From contig JAYMSP010002347.1 of the NCBI GenBank assembly GCA_036897095.1, positions 1 to 24,804 of the forward strand: 24,804 bases of DNA, given 5' to 3'. The notes beneath the pieces are model-generated. The model made no database searches and was not told where the DNA came from. It saw only the letters and a program-made list of their open reading frames with translations. Positions 1 to 9,822 of the stretch are shown piece after piece. Source of the stretch: Plantago elongata. Lineage: Eukaryota > Streptophyta > Magnoliopsida > Lamiales > Plantaginaceae. The stretch's first letter is position 1. Each line of letters opens with the position of its first letter. Both the position numbers and the translations under genes were made by a program.

Positions 1-5
1 AGCAA

Positions 6-277
6 CTACAATCCAAACCACCTCCCCAGACCTCTTCCCCTTGTTGCCCTTCCACATGTACCCCTGCCTCTTCCAGTACTTGAAGTTCCAGCCTGATCAT
101 TCCCTCTCCCAGCTCCATTTCCCCTTCCTGTTGAACCTCTTGTAGTTCCATCAACCCTTCCACTGCCTCTCCCAGTTCCAGCCTGATCACTCCTTCATCT
201 ACCTCTCCCAGTTCCATTTCCCTACCACTCCTTCCTCTACCCCTTCCAATCCCTACACTCTCTGCATTTGCCCTCTA
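6..277 (-). other. MULE transposase segment: Gly/Arg-rich C-terminus
   Basis: After an acceptor (tgcatgtag) near 277 the minus strand reads RANAESVGIGRGRGRSGREM, then by a one-base shift TGRGSGRVDGTTRGSTGRGN and AGTSSTGRGRGTCGRATRG, ending in GRGLGRWFGL and a TAG at 8-6. Plant MULE transposases commonly end in such an RG-rich tail. The frame change and an in-frame TGA near 205 show this part is also degraded. DNA-level direct repeats (GATCAGGCTGGAACT occurs twice) suggest the tail grew by slippage. Confidence 0.6.
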
Positions 278-572
278 CATGCACATTCAATATTCAAAGC
301 TCATCAAACTCACATAACCAACCAAAACATATTTGTACAAGCATATATATTGTCTCAAACAAAACAGTTAGCACATAAAATGAGGGATATCCATCACTTA
401 CATCATTTTCCTCATCTTGTTGATTATTTCCATCATTAACTTCATTTTGTTGATTTGTTTGTGATTGTAAAGGTTCCTCATCTGCATCCTTTTGCTGTAA
501 AACATCATAATCAAGGGTTAAGATTCATACATACATAATTTTCAAGAAATGCATTATTTAGATAGAGAACTC

Positions 573-975
573 ACCACTGGACACTTCCTACAGTTGTGTC
601 CTCTAACACCACATAGACTGCATTTTGGTGGTTTTCTACTCTTGACAATGGTGCAGTTTGTCTCATAGGCTTTGCACCACCTTCACTTGGGTGTCTTATC
701 CTAGCTACAGGAGGCCTCCCAAGTGGTCTAAGAACTACATGAGGAGAGCATTCATCTCCAGTGAGATCATTTGGCCAAAACCTATAGTTGGGAACAGGTT
801 GAATCATCATATCATAGGTCCTAATGTATGCTGCCTTGGAGTGGTTATCACTTGAGCAGTTCTCTCCATCTTCTCTATTAAAATTTATAGCCGCCCAAGC
901 ATGCCTACAGGGAATGCCACTCATGTCCCATCTTCTACAATCACAGAATCTTGTCTGAAGATTAACCACAAATGT
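573..975 (-). other. MULE transposase segment: SWIM zinc finger and CCHC zinc knuckle in two frames
   Basis: The minus strand reads VNLQTRFCDCRRWDMSGIPC followed by RHAWAAI, a complete SWIM finger (C-x-C...C-x-H). The same frame runs on to PPVARIRHPSEGGAKPMRQT. At about 645 the meaningful frame shifts by one base: the shifted frame reads KPPKCSLCGVRGHNCRKCPV, a CCHC knuckle that normally follows SWIM in plant MULE transposases. The knuckle ends at a donor (CCAGTG|GTGAGT). Both fingers bind zinc and are thought to help DNA binding. The frameshift alone would remove the knuckle from the product. Confidence 0.85.
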
Positions 976-1017
976 GTATGAGTAGTGAAATGGTATAGTG
1001 AAATGCCAGTGTCTTCA

Positions 1018-1668
1018 CTATACCTTTTGTCTATCTGTCGTGAAATGCCAGTGTTTGTCAGCATCCCATGGACCAACAAATTGCTCAAGGCATTGCAGAA
1101 AGAAGCCCCAAGACTCTTTACACTCTGACTCAACAATAGCCCAGGCAACTGGAAATATCCCACAGTCTGCATCAGTTGAAACTGCATTCAACAAGTGACC
1201 ACCATATCTTCCCCTCAGATGACACCCATCAAAGAAGAGGAATAAGTTGCACCCATTTAGGAAACCTCTCTTTAGCCCCTCCAAACCACAGAAAAACCTC
1301 TGAAAGTGTGGTGGTCTTTCAATTGCAGGCATCACAGAAATCTCAACTATAGAACCAGGATTTATCCTCAACACCATCTCTCTGTATTTAGGTGACAACC
1401 TAAATGCCTCTTCAGGGTTGCCTCCTAAGATCTCTATGGATTTCATTGCTCTATAAACCTTCATGTAACCCACTTGCACACCCAACTTTTTGTAAACCCA
1501 GGGTTCCAATTTCATTGCTTTCATACCGGAATTTTTCCTCAATAGCTCAAGTAACTTGGTTGCTAGCCAGTTGGTATATGTCATTTTTGAATCAACCTTT
1601 CTAACACACTTGTGTCCTCCATGATAAATCCTTATCATGAAGGAGCACCCATCATCCAAGACAATTGA
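1018..1668 (-). other. MULE transposase segment: DDE catalytic core, C-terminal half deleted
   Basis: The block opens with DDGCSFMIRIYHGGHKC, the usual step after WRLHA in MuDR proteins. It continues through YMKVYRAMKSIEILGG to the catalytic signature FLFFDGCHLRGRYGG (first Asp) and VSTDADCGIFPVAWAIVESE (second Asp), then SWGFFLQCLEQFVG. It ends at HFTTDRQK. Known relatives continue with several hundred more bases (an FP..HR.C..H region) before the SWIM finger. Here the SWIM finger begins within about 60 bases, so the second half of the core is missing. The block has no frame break within itself. Confidence 0.85.
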
Positions 1669-1754
1669 AATGCAGAAAACAAAGAAGATATGTTAGTCCA
1701 ATAGTATTGAATTTAAAATGCAGAAAATAAAAGATAGTGCATCAGGTAGTTACA

Positions 1755-1995
1755 TACATGCATGAAGCCTCCATTGGCAACCTTTCCCTCTACATTGGAC
1801 AGTGTATCTTGTACTGTCATTTTTCTTCCTCTCCATATGAAAAACAACACTCATAACATACTCTTTTACCCTCCTCCTAAGTTCTTTCACACTCCCAAAC
1901 ACATCTTCTTCTTTAAACTCCCTATCCCACTGCTCATTATTCTCAACAAACTCATCACAAATCCACTCTTCTTCACTCAAGTCATTGACTCCCTC
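1755..1995 (-). other. MULE transposase segment: MuDR N-terminal DNA-binding domain
   Basis: The segment reads SEEEWICDEFVENNEQWDRE, then a basic helix (SVKELRRRVKEYVMS), then KNDSTRYTVQCRGKGCQWRL. The pattern F-x-V..(L)..V..Y with a later R-Y-x-V-x-C-x-x-x-x-C-x-W-R-L matches the plant MuDR DNA-binding domain that precedes the DDE core. The Cys pair (QCRGKGC) and the WRLHA exit are the diagnostic parts. The coding stops after RLHAC at a good donor (GTATGT, near 1755). The next block resumes near 1670, which implies an intron of about 85-90 bp, although no clean AG acceptor is visible there. Confidence 0.75.
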
Positions 1996-3276
1996 ACTGT
2001 TATACTCAAACTCAGATCAACCTCATCAATTTCTGCATTTTCACTTTCATTCTGAGCATTGGCATTTTCAGTTTCATGTTCAGTTTCAGAAGTAGCATTG
2101 TGTTATGGCTCCCCATTCTCATTTTCCCCATTCTCCTCATTGTCAGACTCATTGTATGAATCAGATTTCTTGCACCTTTTAAATCCTATAGCTTCATCTT
2201 TACTCTCATACAAATATTCAGTGTTAGGTGCCTAATAACCCCAACCAAATGCATTGATTGCATCTTTTTCATCATCACTCCCCTCTGCATCATGTTCCAT
2301 TGGTACCTGTTCATGCTCATGTGTATCAGTAGCCACCTGCTCATCCTCATATGCACAAGTATCATCATCAAATTGAACATACATAGCCTCTTCAAGTGCA
2401 TCATAACTTGGATCATCACTATCACTTTCATGACTTATGCTACAATCACTCTCATGCCCTTTCATTTCTTTCAGCAGCTAGAATCTTTTCCTTCACATCT
2501 CCCTCATTTCCCTCATATCATCCTCATCATCAACCACAATTTCATCAGTTTTCATATTACTACCTCCACCATTTGTCTTACTACATTCCCCACTTCTCTT
2601 AGTACCTTCTCCAGTTTCTGCAGGAGCATTACCCTTTTGGTATGTTCTCCATTAAAATATTCTCTAATATATCTTCAAACTCCTGATCATCCACCACAAA
2701 TCCTGGTGACACATACTTTTGAGTAGTTGGTTCAGTAGGTTGAGGTAATATAAGGAGTATAAGCTGGTGATTTGGTGGCTATTGGTTCAGCTTGTGGAGT
2801 TTTTGGAGATTCATGGGATGATACTTGTTGTGTTTCTTGAGTGGGAGGAGGTGAAGGTATATCTCCATCAAACAAATCATCTTCAGTCAGATCAACAAAA
2901 GCTGGGGGTGTGGAGGGTATTTGGGAGAACTATTTGGTGATTTTGGTTTACAATTTCTCTGCCTAAACAATCTTCTTCTAGTTGTACTACTTTCTTTCTG
3001 AACTTTGGTAGGAGTAACATACTCAACATCAACATCCATACCACAAAAATCTCTTTTACCTTTCTTCTTAGCAGATGTATCCACAGCCAAAGGCTAAACA
3101 TCAACACTCTCTAAATGCAGGTCTACTTCCATATGTTTCATATTCAACTCAAACATCTTATTAACACTAGCATCATCTAATAACTCAATTCTATCAAATA
3201 CTACCATCAATATCAGCCACCATACTAAAAAATAGAGTACCAATAAAATACACATCATCTAACACAGTCTTGTAGA

Positions 3277-3702
3277 CAGGGCCGGCCCTGAGATTTACGG
3301 GGCCCTGTTCGAAGATTTTAAATGAGACCTTAATAATAGTATGATACAGAATTTTTTTTAATTAAAATAATAAATTAAGCATATACATTGAAGGTCTCTA
3401 CATTAAACCATAACTTAAATTGCATAGAAATAGAATTAAGCAAACTAGTATTTATAGTCATGGAAACGAAAAGTATGAAAATGGTGCTAATTTAGGGGAT
3501 CGTGAGAGTAAAGAGGAAGAAAATGATTATGAGAGAAGAATAGATTAATAGGAAGACGTGCAATTCCATAATTAACTTCATAAACAACTTCAATGTTTAA
3601 ATTTTTTTTTTTGAATAACATGCATGTGCCTGGCCCAAGGGCCCCAAAAATGTTTGGGCCTTGCGCAGGCGAGCAACCCGCGCGTGCCCTGGGCCAGGCT
3701 TG
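3277..3702. mobile_element. Non-autonomous hAT element nested in the MULE
   Basis: A 426-bp element is flanked by a perfect 8-bp duplication, CTTGTAGA at 3269-3276 and 3703-3710, the duplication length of the hAT superfamily. The left end is CAGGGCCGGCCCTGAG, the typical palindromic hAT tip. The right end reads inward as CAAGCCTGGCCCAGGG, giving 10 of 14 matches. A GC-rich subterminal hairpin (arms 3628-3642 and 3686-3699) lies by the right end, while the middle is AT-rich and has no transposase. Removing it rejoins the MULE reading frame (NDVYK to TVLDDVY), so it inserted into an existing MULE coding region. Confidence 0.9.
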
Positions 3703-3815
3703 CTTGTAGACATCATTCAACAGTTTGGAGTGAGAATACTTGGAAGACTCGATATTGGTAAGCATGTACTCATCCTTACAGTAATGAATCATGATGTTAA
3801 ACTTCTCCATTATGA

Positions 3816-4014
3816 CTGTAACAACAAATAACAACGATTGATTAATAAAACAAGAAGTTCGAAAAAAAACCCTAACTGCAATTTCTATTCTACCCTACAT
3901 CGAATTTTAGTAAAATCGGAGCCAAAATTATGAACTTCCATACTAATATCAACTATTATTGACGTAAAAAACACAAGAAAAGGAAGAATTTTGAAAATCG
4001 AAAAAAAAACTTAC
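3816..4014 (-). other. Intron in the MULE 5' leader
   Basis: On the minus strand a donor CAACG|GTAAGT (exon edge 4015) and an acceptor TTGTTACAG|TCATA (exon resumes at 3815) enclose 199 bases. The start codon ATG lies five bases after the acceptor. A leader intron just before the start codon is plausible for plant transposase genes. It supports 3810 as the true start and 4015-4290 as 5' untranslated exon. Confidence 0.55.
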
Positions 4015-4310
4015 CGTTGAATAGTGCCAATTTCACGCCTTTTAGGCCAAAATCGTCGTATACTCGCAAATTCGTGACGAAAAATGATGCTCGTCACAAG
4101 AATTTTGGTTAGACAATGGAGTTTCCCCTTCAATGGCGGAAGTAGTTTGAAGGAGACGATGTAGTGGTGTTTTGACGGGTGGGTGGGTGTGGTGAATGAA
4201 TGGTGAAATTAAGAATTGGTATTCATCTAGAAAATGTACTAAAGTCTTGTTTAGTTTGGACATAAATCATTTTGGCTTAAAATCTGGTCAACTCAAAAAT
4301 GCTTTTTGGA

Positions 4311-4320
4311 CCCTTTTATA
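4311..4320 (-). promoter_or_regulatory. TATA box of the MULE transposase
   Basis: The minus strand reads AATTATAAAAGGGTCC. It lies about 70 bases inside the inferred element end and about 300 bases before the leader intron donor, a sensible place for the transposase promoter. Confidence 0.5.
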
Positions 4321-4387
4321 ATTGTTTCAGTAACTAGTAGCCATTTGTTTAGGGTGTCTCTATGAGGGGGGTCCTATGTAATTTTCC

Positions 4388-5150
4388 TTTTTATTAATTA
4401 CAACTTCTAAACACTTTTATAATAGGTTTTTAGATTTTTTAAAAAAAATATTTCAATGGAGTTTTGAACCTTAATAATTTATAAAACGACTTTAAACACT
4501 CTTATGTTTTTTATGCATAACTTTTTATTTATTCTATACTTTGTTAAATTGTTTTATAGATTATTTGTCCAACTAATTAGGCTTTAACCACATAATTATC
4601 ATTGTTTTATGATAAACTCATTTATACGTAATGATAAATCAAGTTTTGTTAGAACAACTCATTTGCGTACACTATATAAACGTAAGCCGAATCGATGTAT
4701 AATATATAAGATTTCATATGTTTTAGTTGGCGGGAAAACTCATATGGAATACGAAATGCTCAAATTAAAGATTTTGCAATAACAAAATTAAGTCCTAAAC
4801 ATTTTATTTTACAAAGGGGAATATTAGTTATAACTATCAATTCACAATTTTTGAAATACACAGTTCAAATACCTCTTCCACAAGCAAAATTTATATCGTA
4901 ATGACAATTACAAAAAACCCAACCAAACAAACTTAAGGGGCTGTTTGTTTCCCAATTGTAATCGGTCCATTTGGCTCGATGAACAGTGATTTGGCCTAAA
5001 ATACACTTCAAATACCCCATTTCAATTCCATTTCAAATACAATTTCACCAAAATCCATCTAAATGCTCATTCAAAATCTATACCAATCAGTCCATAAAAA
5101 ATTTTACAAATGAAATTCACTGCAAAGTACATTCTATATAAAAAAGGGAC
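4388..5150. other. AT-rich spacer, no gene seen
   Basis: There is no coding pattern, splice-linked exon or RNA gene here. At 4937 the sequence reads TTAAGGGGCTGTTTGTTTCC, which looks like the terminus of a PIF/Harbinger or hAT MITE (GGGGCTGTTTG). Just to its left stands CCAACCAAACAAACTTAA, roughly inverted to it. No matching far end was found, so the element cannot be delimited. Confidence 0.5.
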
Positions 5151-5723
5151 GTTTACATATGGAACCCTGCGAAGAGTTGCCAATTACATCTGGATCCCTC
5201 GTAGTTGAACAATAACAGGTGAGCACCGTGTTCGTTAAATTTAATTACATTGGAACCCACGAATTTGACTTTTCCCGAATTAAAACGCGGAAAACCCATT
5301 TTTACTCCTGTTCGAAAATTGGATTTTTGATTCAGTCAAACACCTTTAATTTTGGGCGCCCAACCCACCACCACCACCCTCCGATATCTCGGCTTCCTCA
5401 AATAACCCGACTCCGACCACCAATCCGAACCAATTTCGACGAGCTCGATTGGCAACAGAGATATACCATTTTCGAGTTTGATCCCAAGAGAGACAGCATT
5501 TTGTACGAAGTCCCAAACATTTCTGCCCTCACCATGTTGCTCGATCGATCCACCACCGTACACCACCACTCCGGCGGCTCACCTATACCCAATCACCCTC
5601 CCTCCTATCCCTAGGCCCCGCGCGATTCTTCTCGAATGCATCTCGATCGCCAATAATCGTCCACTCGATTCGTCGATTGAGATTCCATTTCTCCGCTAAT
5701 CGATTGAGCTACTGCCGATATAT
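5150..5723 (+). other. Repeat-like segment and GC-richer leader before the EH-domain fragment
   Basis: Bases 5150-5270 hold three loosely similar phrases (TTACATATGGAACCCTGCGA, TTACATCTGGATCCCTCGTA, TTACATTGGAACCCACGAA), a kind of repeat common at plant transposon edges. From about 5400 the base composition changes. The frame at 5430-5545 reads DELDWQQRYTIFEFDPKRDS then ILYEVPNISAL, which looks like real coding sequence, but I do not recognise the family and no ATG or splice site frames it well. Bases 5590-5723 look like the CT/CG-rich 5' leader of the next exon. Confidence 0.4.
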
Positions 5724-5843
5724 ATGGACCAGTTCGAGGCGTATTTCGTCAGAGCTGACACAGATCGAGATGGTCGGATTAGTGGAAACGAGGCACTGGC
5801 TTTCTTCCAAGGGGCCAATTTGCCTAAACAAGTCCTTGCTCAG
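5724..5843 (+). pseudogene. Orphan first exon of an EH-domain endocytosis protein
   Basis: The ATG opens MDQFEAYFVRADTDRDGRIS then GNEALAFFQGANLPKQVLAQ, 40 codons ending at a donor CAG|GTGCTT. This matches the start of the N-terminal EH domain of plant EPS15/Pan1-like proteins, adaptors in clathrin-mediated endocytosis and actin regulation. DTDRDGRISGNE is a complete 12-residue EF-hand loop (D1, D3, D5, E12). A full EH domain is about 95 residues and the whole protein roughly 1000. No downstream exon with the expected SLSD/GFL continuation appears in the 600 bases before the next gene. It therefore looks like a gene fragment carried here with its leader by a transposon or a segmental duplication. 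A TIR-capture (Pack-type) origin is inference. Confidence 0.75.
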
Positions 5844-6128
5844 GTGCTTTTAACTGTTTCTACTATTAGTAATGAGATCAGGGGTGACCGGAGCTGGCCA
5901 GCTTTCCGGCGAGTGTGTTCGAGTTGCAGAGTAATGGTGGGCGGTGGAGGAGTCGACGTCGGTGGGCGGTGGAGGAGGTGATGATGGTGGGTGGTGAAGA
6001 AGGGAGAAGATTTGAAAGGAAGAAGAAGATGAATAGTAATCTCATAAGGTCTTGTTTGATTTGCTTCTTTTACAAAACAAACATTAAGCTGATCAACTCT
6101 CTTCTGGTTTTGAACTCCAACGTATTTG

Positions 6129-6359
6129 TTATAATTACATGGACCAATTTGAGAACCGAACCTGCTGGAGGGGAGTTATAATTACAGGACCAATTTGAGA
6201 ACCGGACCTGCTGGAGGGGAGTTATAATTACAGGACCAATTTGAGAACCGAACCTGCTGGAGGGGAGTTATAATTACAGGACCAATTTGAGAACCGAACC
6301 TGCTGGAGGGGAGTTATAATTACAGGACCAATTTGAGAACCGGACCTGCTGGAGGGGAG
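6129..6359. repeat. 46-bp tandem repeat, five copies
   Basis: The unit starts TTATAATTACAGGACCAATT and ends GACCTGCTGGAGGGGAG. The phrase GACCAATTTGAG recurs at 6142, 6188, 6234, 6280 and 6326, exactly 46 apart. Copies differ at only a few positions (GGACC or GAACC, and one extra T in the first copy), so the expansion is recent. The array ends 94 bases before the PGLP2 start codon and contains CCAAT and TATAAT-like phrases in every unit. It therefore lies in the PGLP2 promoter or leader. Confidence 0.95.
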
Positions 6360-6452
6360 CAATTTGATATAAGCACCGTAAAAAACCCCCACACTATTTT
6401 GGTCATTTCAACCAAACCAGCCCTTAGCTCATACTTTCCCACAACGGCGAAA

Positions 6453-9400
6453 ATGGCCGGAAAGACCAGCAGCTGCGAGTCTCTATCTCCTGAAACCATC
6501 AAAACACTTCTTCACTCCGTCGATGCGTTTCTCTTCGATTTAGATGGTCATCACAATTTCACTCACTTAATTTCTCATTCTGCATTTGCTCATATATACT
6601 CATTCTTCTTCCTTTTCTTTATTCAGGTGTGATTTGGAAAGGCGATGTGCTGATTGATGGAGTTCCCGAAACTCTGGAGATGCTTCGATCCTTGGTAATC
6701 TTTTTTTTTTTCACATTCTACTCCACTAACTGAAACTTTACTATATTCTTGGATTACCATTGTTTTGAGTTTATTCTGTGCAATTAGTAATTGTAAATGC
6801 AGTTTTATTTATAAATCTACGATTAAACTCTGTTTTAATTGGTTGGAACTTGGAAACTAGCAACATTTCATCCTTATGTAACACTTGCTACTAGAATATA
6901 TCAGCTCTTTGGTGCAGTACATCACGAATCATTTTGTTAGTGGCCTATTGTGCTTAGGTAACCGGTGTATTTGTAATGATCACGAGTTTTGATAATATGA
7001 TAAAAGGGATGGCTGTACATGGTTGAATTTTTTTAATTTGATTTGTGTTGTTGTAGGGGAAAAAGTTGGTATTTGTGACTAATAACTCGACCAAGTCCAG
7101 AAGGCAAAATGCTAAGAAGTTCCATTCCCTTGGAATTTCTGTATCTGAGGTTTGTTTGTTTGCAGATTGATCAACCTTCGACTAAATTCAGAATATACGG
7201 AGAATCTCATTTTGATCTATTATATTGTAGGATGAGATTTTCTCCTCTTCTTTCGCTGCTGCTATGTACTTAAAAGTGAATGACTTCCCTAAAGAAAAGA
7301 AGGTTAGTGTACTGCCATCATTATCATATCTCAGTTGTAAATGTGACCATGTAATTGCCCCAAATATGAGCTCGAACAGATAGTATAACAACGCATATTT
7401 CTTGTTAGCTACTATAATCCAGACTGTCCTGTAACTTGACTAAGTAGCATAATCTGGGAGTTCTGTCAGTCTGTTACGAACGAAGATAACTAACTAACTG
7501 TCTAGAGAGAGAATTAAGCTAGTGGCTACAATTTGCTCTAAATGATTATCAATAAGATGGCCCAATCGGCCGAGAATAGTACTTATAGTCCGTTAAACAG
7601 CCTTAACGAACTATGAAAGCAGCCACCGTTGGATCACACACGACGTGGCAACATCTGAGCCCTTTACTTGTATTAAAAGAAACGCAGATTATAAAACGTA
7701 ATAAGCAAACACGCTTATTACTCTATTTGACAAATTTCATAACAAGGCTGAGAATTGAACTTCCTGCTCCTGTGATACAGTCAAGACCATAAATGCTCTT
7801 CCTAGAAATATAAACTGGATTTCATTAACTCTAAGCATCACATAAGTTCACATGTAGTCAAATAACTATAGTATTGATAAGGTCAACGATGTAAACCTGT
7901 CATTTTTCTGCATTTGTTTTGCAGGTTTATGTAATTGGAGGAGATGGCATCTTGGAGGAACTGGAACTTGCTGGTTTTACCAGTCTTGGTGGACCTGTGA
8001 GTTCTAACAATTTTCACTTTATTCCTTTACTCAAAACAAGGCCACTTTCTCAGTTTTCATCATATTCATTCTCCTTGTAGTTTTCTTTTCTTTATCTTTG
8101 GACAATGCTTGCCTTGATATTAGAATTCTGTCTGCAGTATGATTTATTGTCTGAGAAATTAACTTTGTTGCGTGCGGAATAGGGTTGCCTGGTCTCCGTC
8201 TTCTAGACGAATATGATTAAGTGGCTTTTATAAGAATTTAGTTGTTCCTTTCGGAAAGTGAATGACATGACAACGCTGTTTTGGGCAGGGAGACGGAGCA
8301 AAGACAGTCCATTTCCAACCAAACTTCTATTTTGAGTCTGATAAGGATGTAAGATTTTCATCAGTTTCCTGATGCTCTATTCACAATTTTCTTTTGAAGC
8401 AATATTATATGTTCCGTATCCAACTAATGTTGCTTAATCTCATGCCAGGTTGGAGCTGTGGTTGTCGGACTTGACCAGTATATCAATTACTACAAGCTGC
8501 AGTAAGTACCAGGTTCTAGCTGTCTCATACTTGGAGGTTATTCAATTAAGATTAACACACAGCTCTTTCCCTTCTGGTCTGATATTGGCTCATGTGCATC
8601 TGTCTGCTTGTAGTCTTACAAATGTTAGGAAGTAGTAAAACGTTTTAAATCTGCATAAAATTTCTCATCTCACAATTTCTAGTTATTAGGAAGATGCTTC
8701 ATTGCTAATTGGAATAGAGTTGCAAATTAGATCTCAGGCCCTTATGGAATAAATTGAAATGTCCTGTTGTTTGTTCATGTTTTCCTCTGTGTAAAATTGA
8801 AAGGCACGGAGGTAGGTTTCATTTCTGAATCGACAAATTGCAACTATTTGTATCTAAAAACTAATGTCTTGACGCATTAGAATTTCGTTCATGCAAATTG
8901 CAAATAATCTGAAACCTACAGTCCATGCCAAACCAGATAAACCTTAAATAAAAGACCACAACAACAGGCTTGAAATGAGATTCACTTTCATGTGGTTGTA
9001 TGAGAAGTCGGAAGAATTAGTTGAGTAATATTCATCCAACGTTCTTATTTTCCACATTAGATATGCCACTCTCTGCATACGTGGAAATCCAGGATGTCTA
9101 TTTATTGCTACAAACAGAGATGCAGTTGGACACATGACTGATCTACAAGAATGGCCTGGTAAGTTTTATTTATATACGCCATAATTCAAACCAAACGGTC
9201 ATAATGGGGCAGCTAATTGTGTCATGTATCATTTCTGTAACTGCAGGTGCTGGATGTATGGTTGCTGCAGTATGTGGTACAACAGAGAAAGAACCTATTG
9301 TAGTCGGAAAGCCATCTACATTTCTCATGGAATTTTTACTGCAGAAGTAAGTGCATTTGATAGATCTCTGACATAATACTGCACCAACTTAGCATAAGCG

Positions 9401-9822
9401 TTTTGCATCTCCCTATTCATCCTCTTGCACTCTATGCTTGTAGCTTGAAATTGGAGCTTTATATTACGCCCTGCAGGCCTTACATATATATCTAAACTCG
9501 TCATGCAGATTTAATATCCCGACTTCAAGAATGTGTATGGTAGGCGATAGATTGGACACAGATATTCTGTTTGGTCAAAGTGCTGGCTGCAGAACACTTC
9601 TTGTTCTTTCAGGTAGGAATTACAATGTTGTTTGACTTATTCATTTTCCAATGTGTACTATGCATATATTCTCCGCTGCTTGTCTGACCAAAACTACATA
9701 CTATATACTTGTTCATTTCTGCAGGTGTAACAAATTTATCACTACTCAAAGACCCATCAAACCATATTCAACCTGAATATTATACAAGCTCGGTTGCTGA
9801 TATCCTCAATTTGTCACGGTGA
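6453..9822 (+). CDS. PGLP2: 2-phosphoglycolate phosphatase 2 (HAD class IIA), 11 exons, 303 aa
   Basis: Exons are 6453-6546, 6627-6694, 7057-7149, 7231-7302, 7925-7996, 8289-8348, 8449-8501, 9061-9158, 9247-9346, 9509-9612 and 9725-9822. All introns are GT-AG, phases agree, and the sum is 912 bases. The product is a HAD-superfamily hydrolase: motif I FLFDLDGVIW (nucleophile D29, D31), motif II VTNNS (62-65), Lys225 in VVGKPS, and motif [12 protein letters not shown] (D250, D255). Stretches such as [13 protein letters not shown] and [18 protein letters not shown] are, from memory, those of Arabidopsis PGLP2, a cytosolic enzyme of about 300 aa. Family members dephosphorylate 2-phosphoglycolate to glycolate. 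No chloroplast transit peptide precedes motif I, unlike PGLP1. The start context AAAATGGC is good. No lesion is seen, so this copy is probably functional. Confidence 0.95.
7472..7744. mobile_element. Possible solo LTR or similar insertion in PGLP2 intron 4
   Basis: Intron 4 is 622 bases and contains a stretch beginning TGTTACGAACGAAG and ending AATTTCATAACA, with near-inverted tips (TGTTAcGAA / TTcATAACA). The interior resembles a short LTR, with TTGTATTAAAAG and ATTATAAAACG promoter-like phrases. No clean 5-bp target duplication flanks these edges, although CAGTC occurs at 7467-7471 and again at 7778-7782. The edges are therefore uncertain. Confidence 0.35.

Larger units (their letters stand above)
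6..3810 (-). pseudogene. MuDR-family transposase, broken
   Basis: The start is taken at the ATG at 3810 (MEKFNIMIHY), just after an acceptor ending at 3816. The PB1-like N-terminus is interrupted by the hAT element and resumes as TVLDDVYFIGTLFFSMVADI at about 3268-3210. A frameshift near 3205 and an in-frame TAG near 3098 follow. A basic stretch (DTSAKKKGKRD) and an acidic linker rich in D and E cover about 3090-1990. The DNA-binding domain, catalytic core, SWIM finger, knuckle and GR-rich tail are listed separately. The C-terminal part appears split by introns with donors GTGAGT near 573 and GTAAGT near 400. It would have bound the element's ends and catalysed cut-and-paste in the nucleus. 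The breaks make an active protein impossible from this copy. Confidence 0.85.
1..4387 (-). mobile_element. Decayed Mutator-like element (MULE), distal end outside window
   Basis: A class II Mutator-superfamily transposon lies on the minus strand. Reading leftwards it shows a TATA box, a 5' leader with a GT-AG intron, a PB1-like N-terminus, an acidic linker, the MuDR DNA-binding domain, part of the DDE transposase core, a SWIM zinc finger, a CCHC knuckle and a Gly/Arg-rich C-terminus. This order is known for plant MuDR-type transposases. The right edge is placed near 4387, where the minus strand reads GGAAAATTACATAGGACCCC, a plausible terminal inverted repeat start. It is not proven, because the partner end lies beyond base 1 and no target duplication can be checked. 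The copy is non-functional: it carries frameshifts, a stop, an internal deletion and a nested hAT insertion. Confidence 0.85.

Noticed and set aside
2186-2726. Several open frames on both strands, one very Met-rich
   Set aside because: They are shadows of the acidic linker of the MULE transposase; the Asp/Glu-rich minus frame explains them.
3487-3700. Coding frame with GALGPGTCMLF and PRARAGCSPAQG
   Set aside because: It lies inside the hAT element and reads through its GC-rich hairpin; it is not a protein.
5336-5569. Minus-strand frame NVWDFVQNAVSLGIKLENG
   Set aside because: The plus-strand frame at the same place looks equally coding-like and matches the direction of the EH exon; neither was recognised, so no CDS is called.
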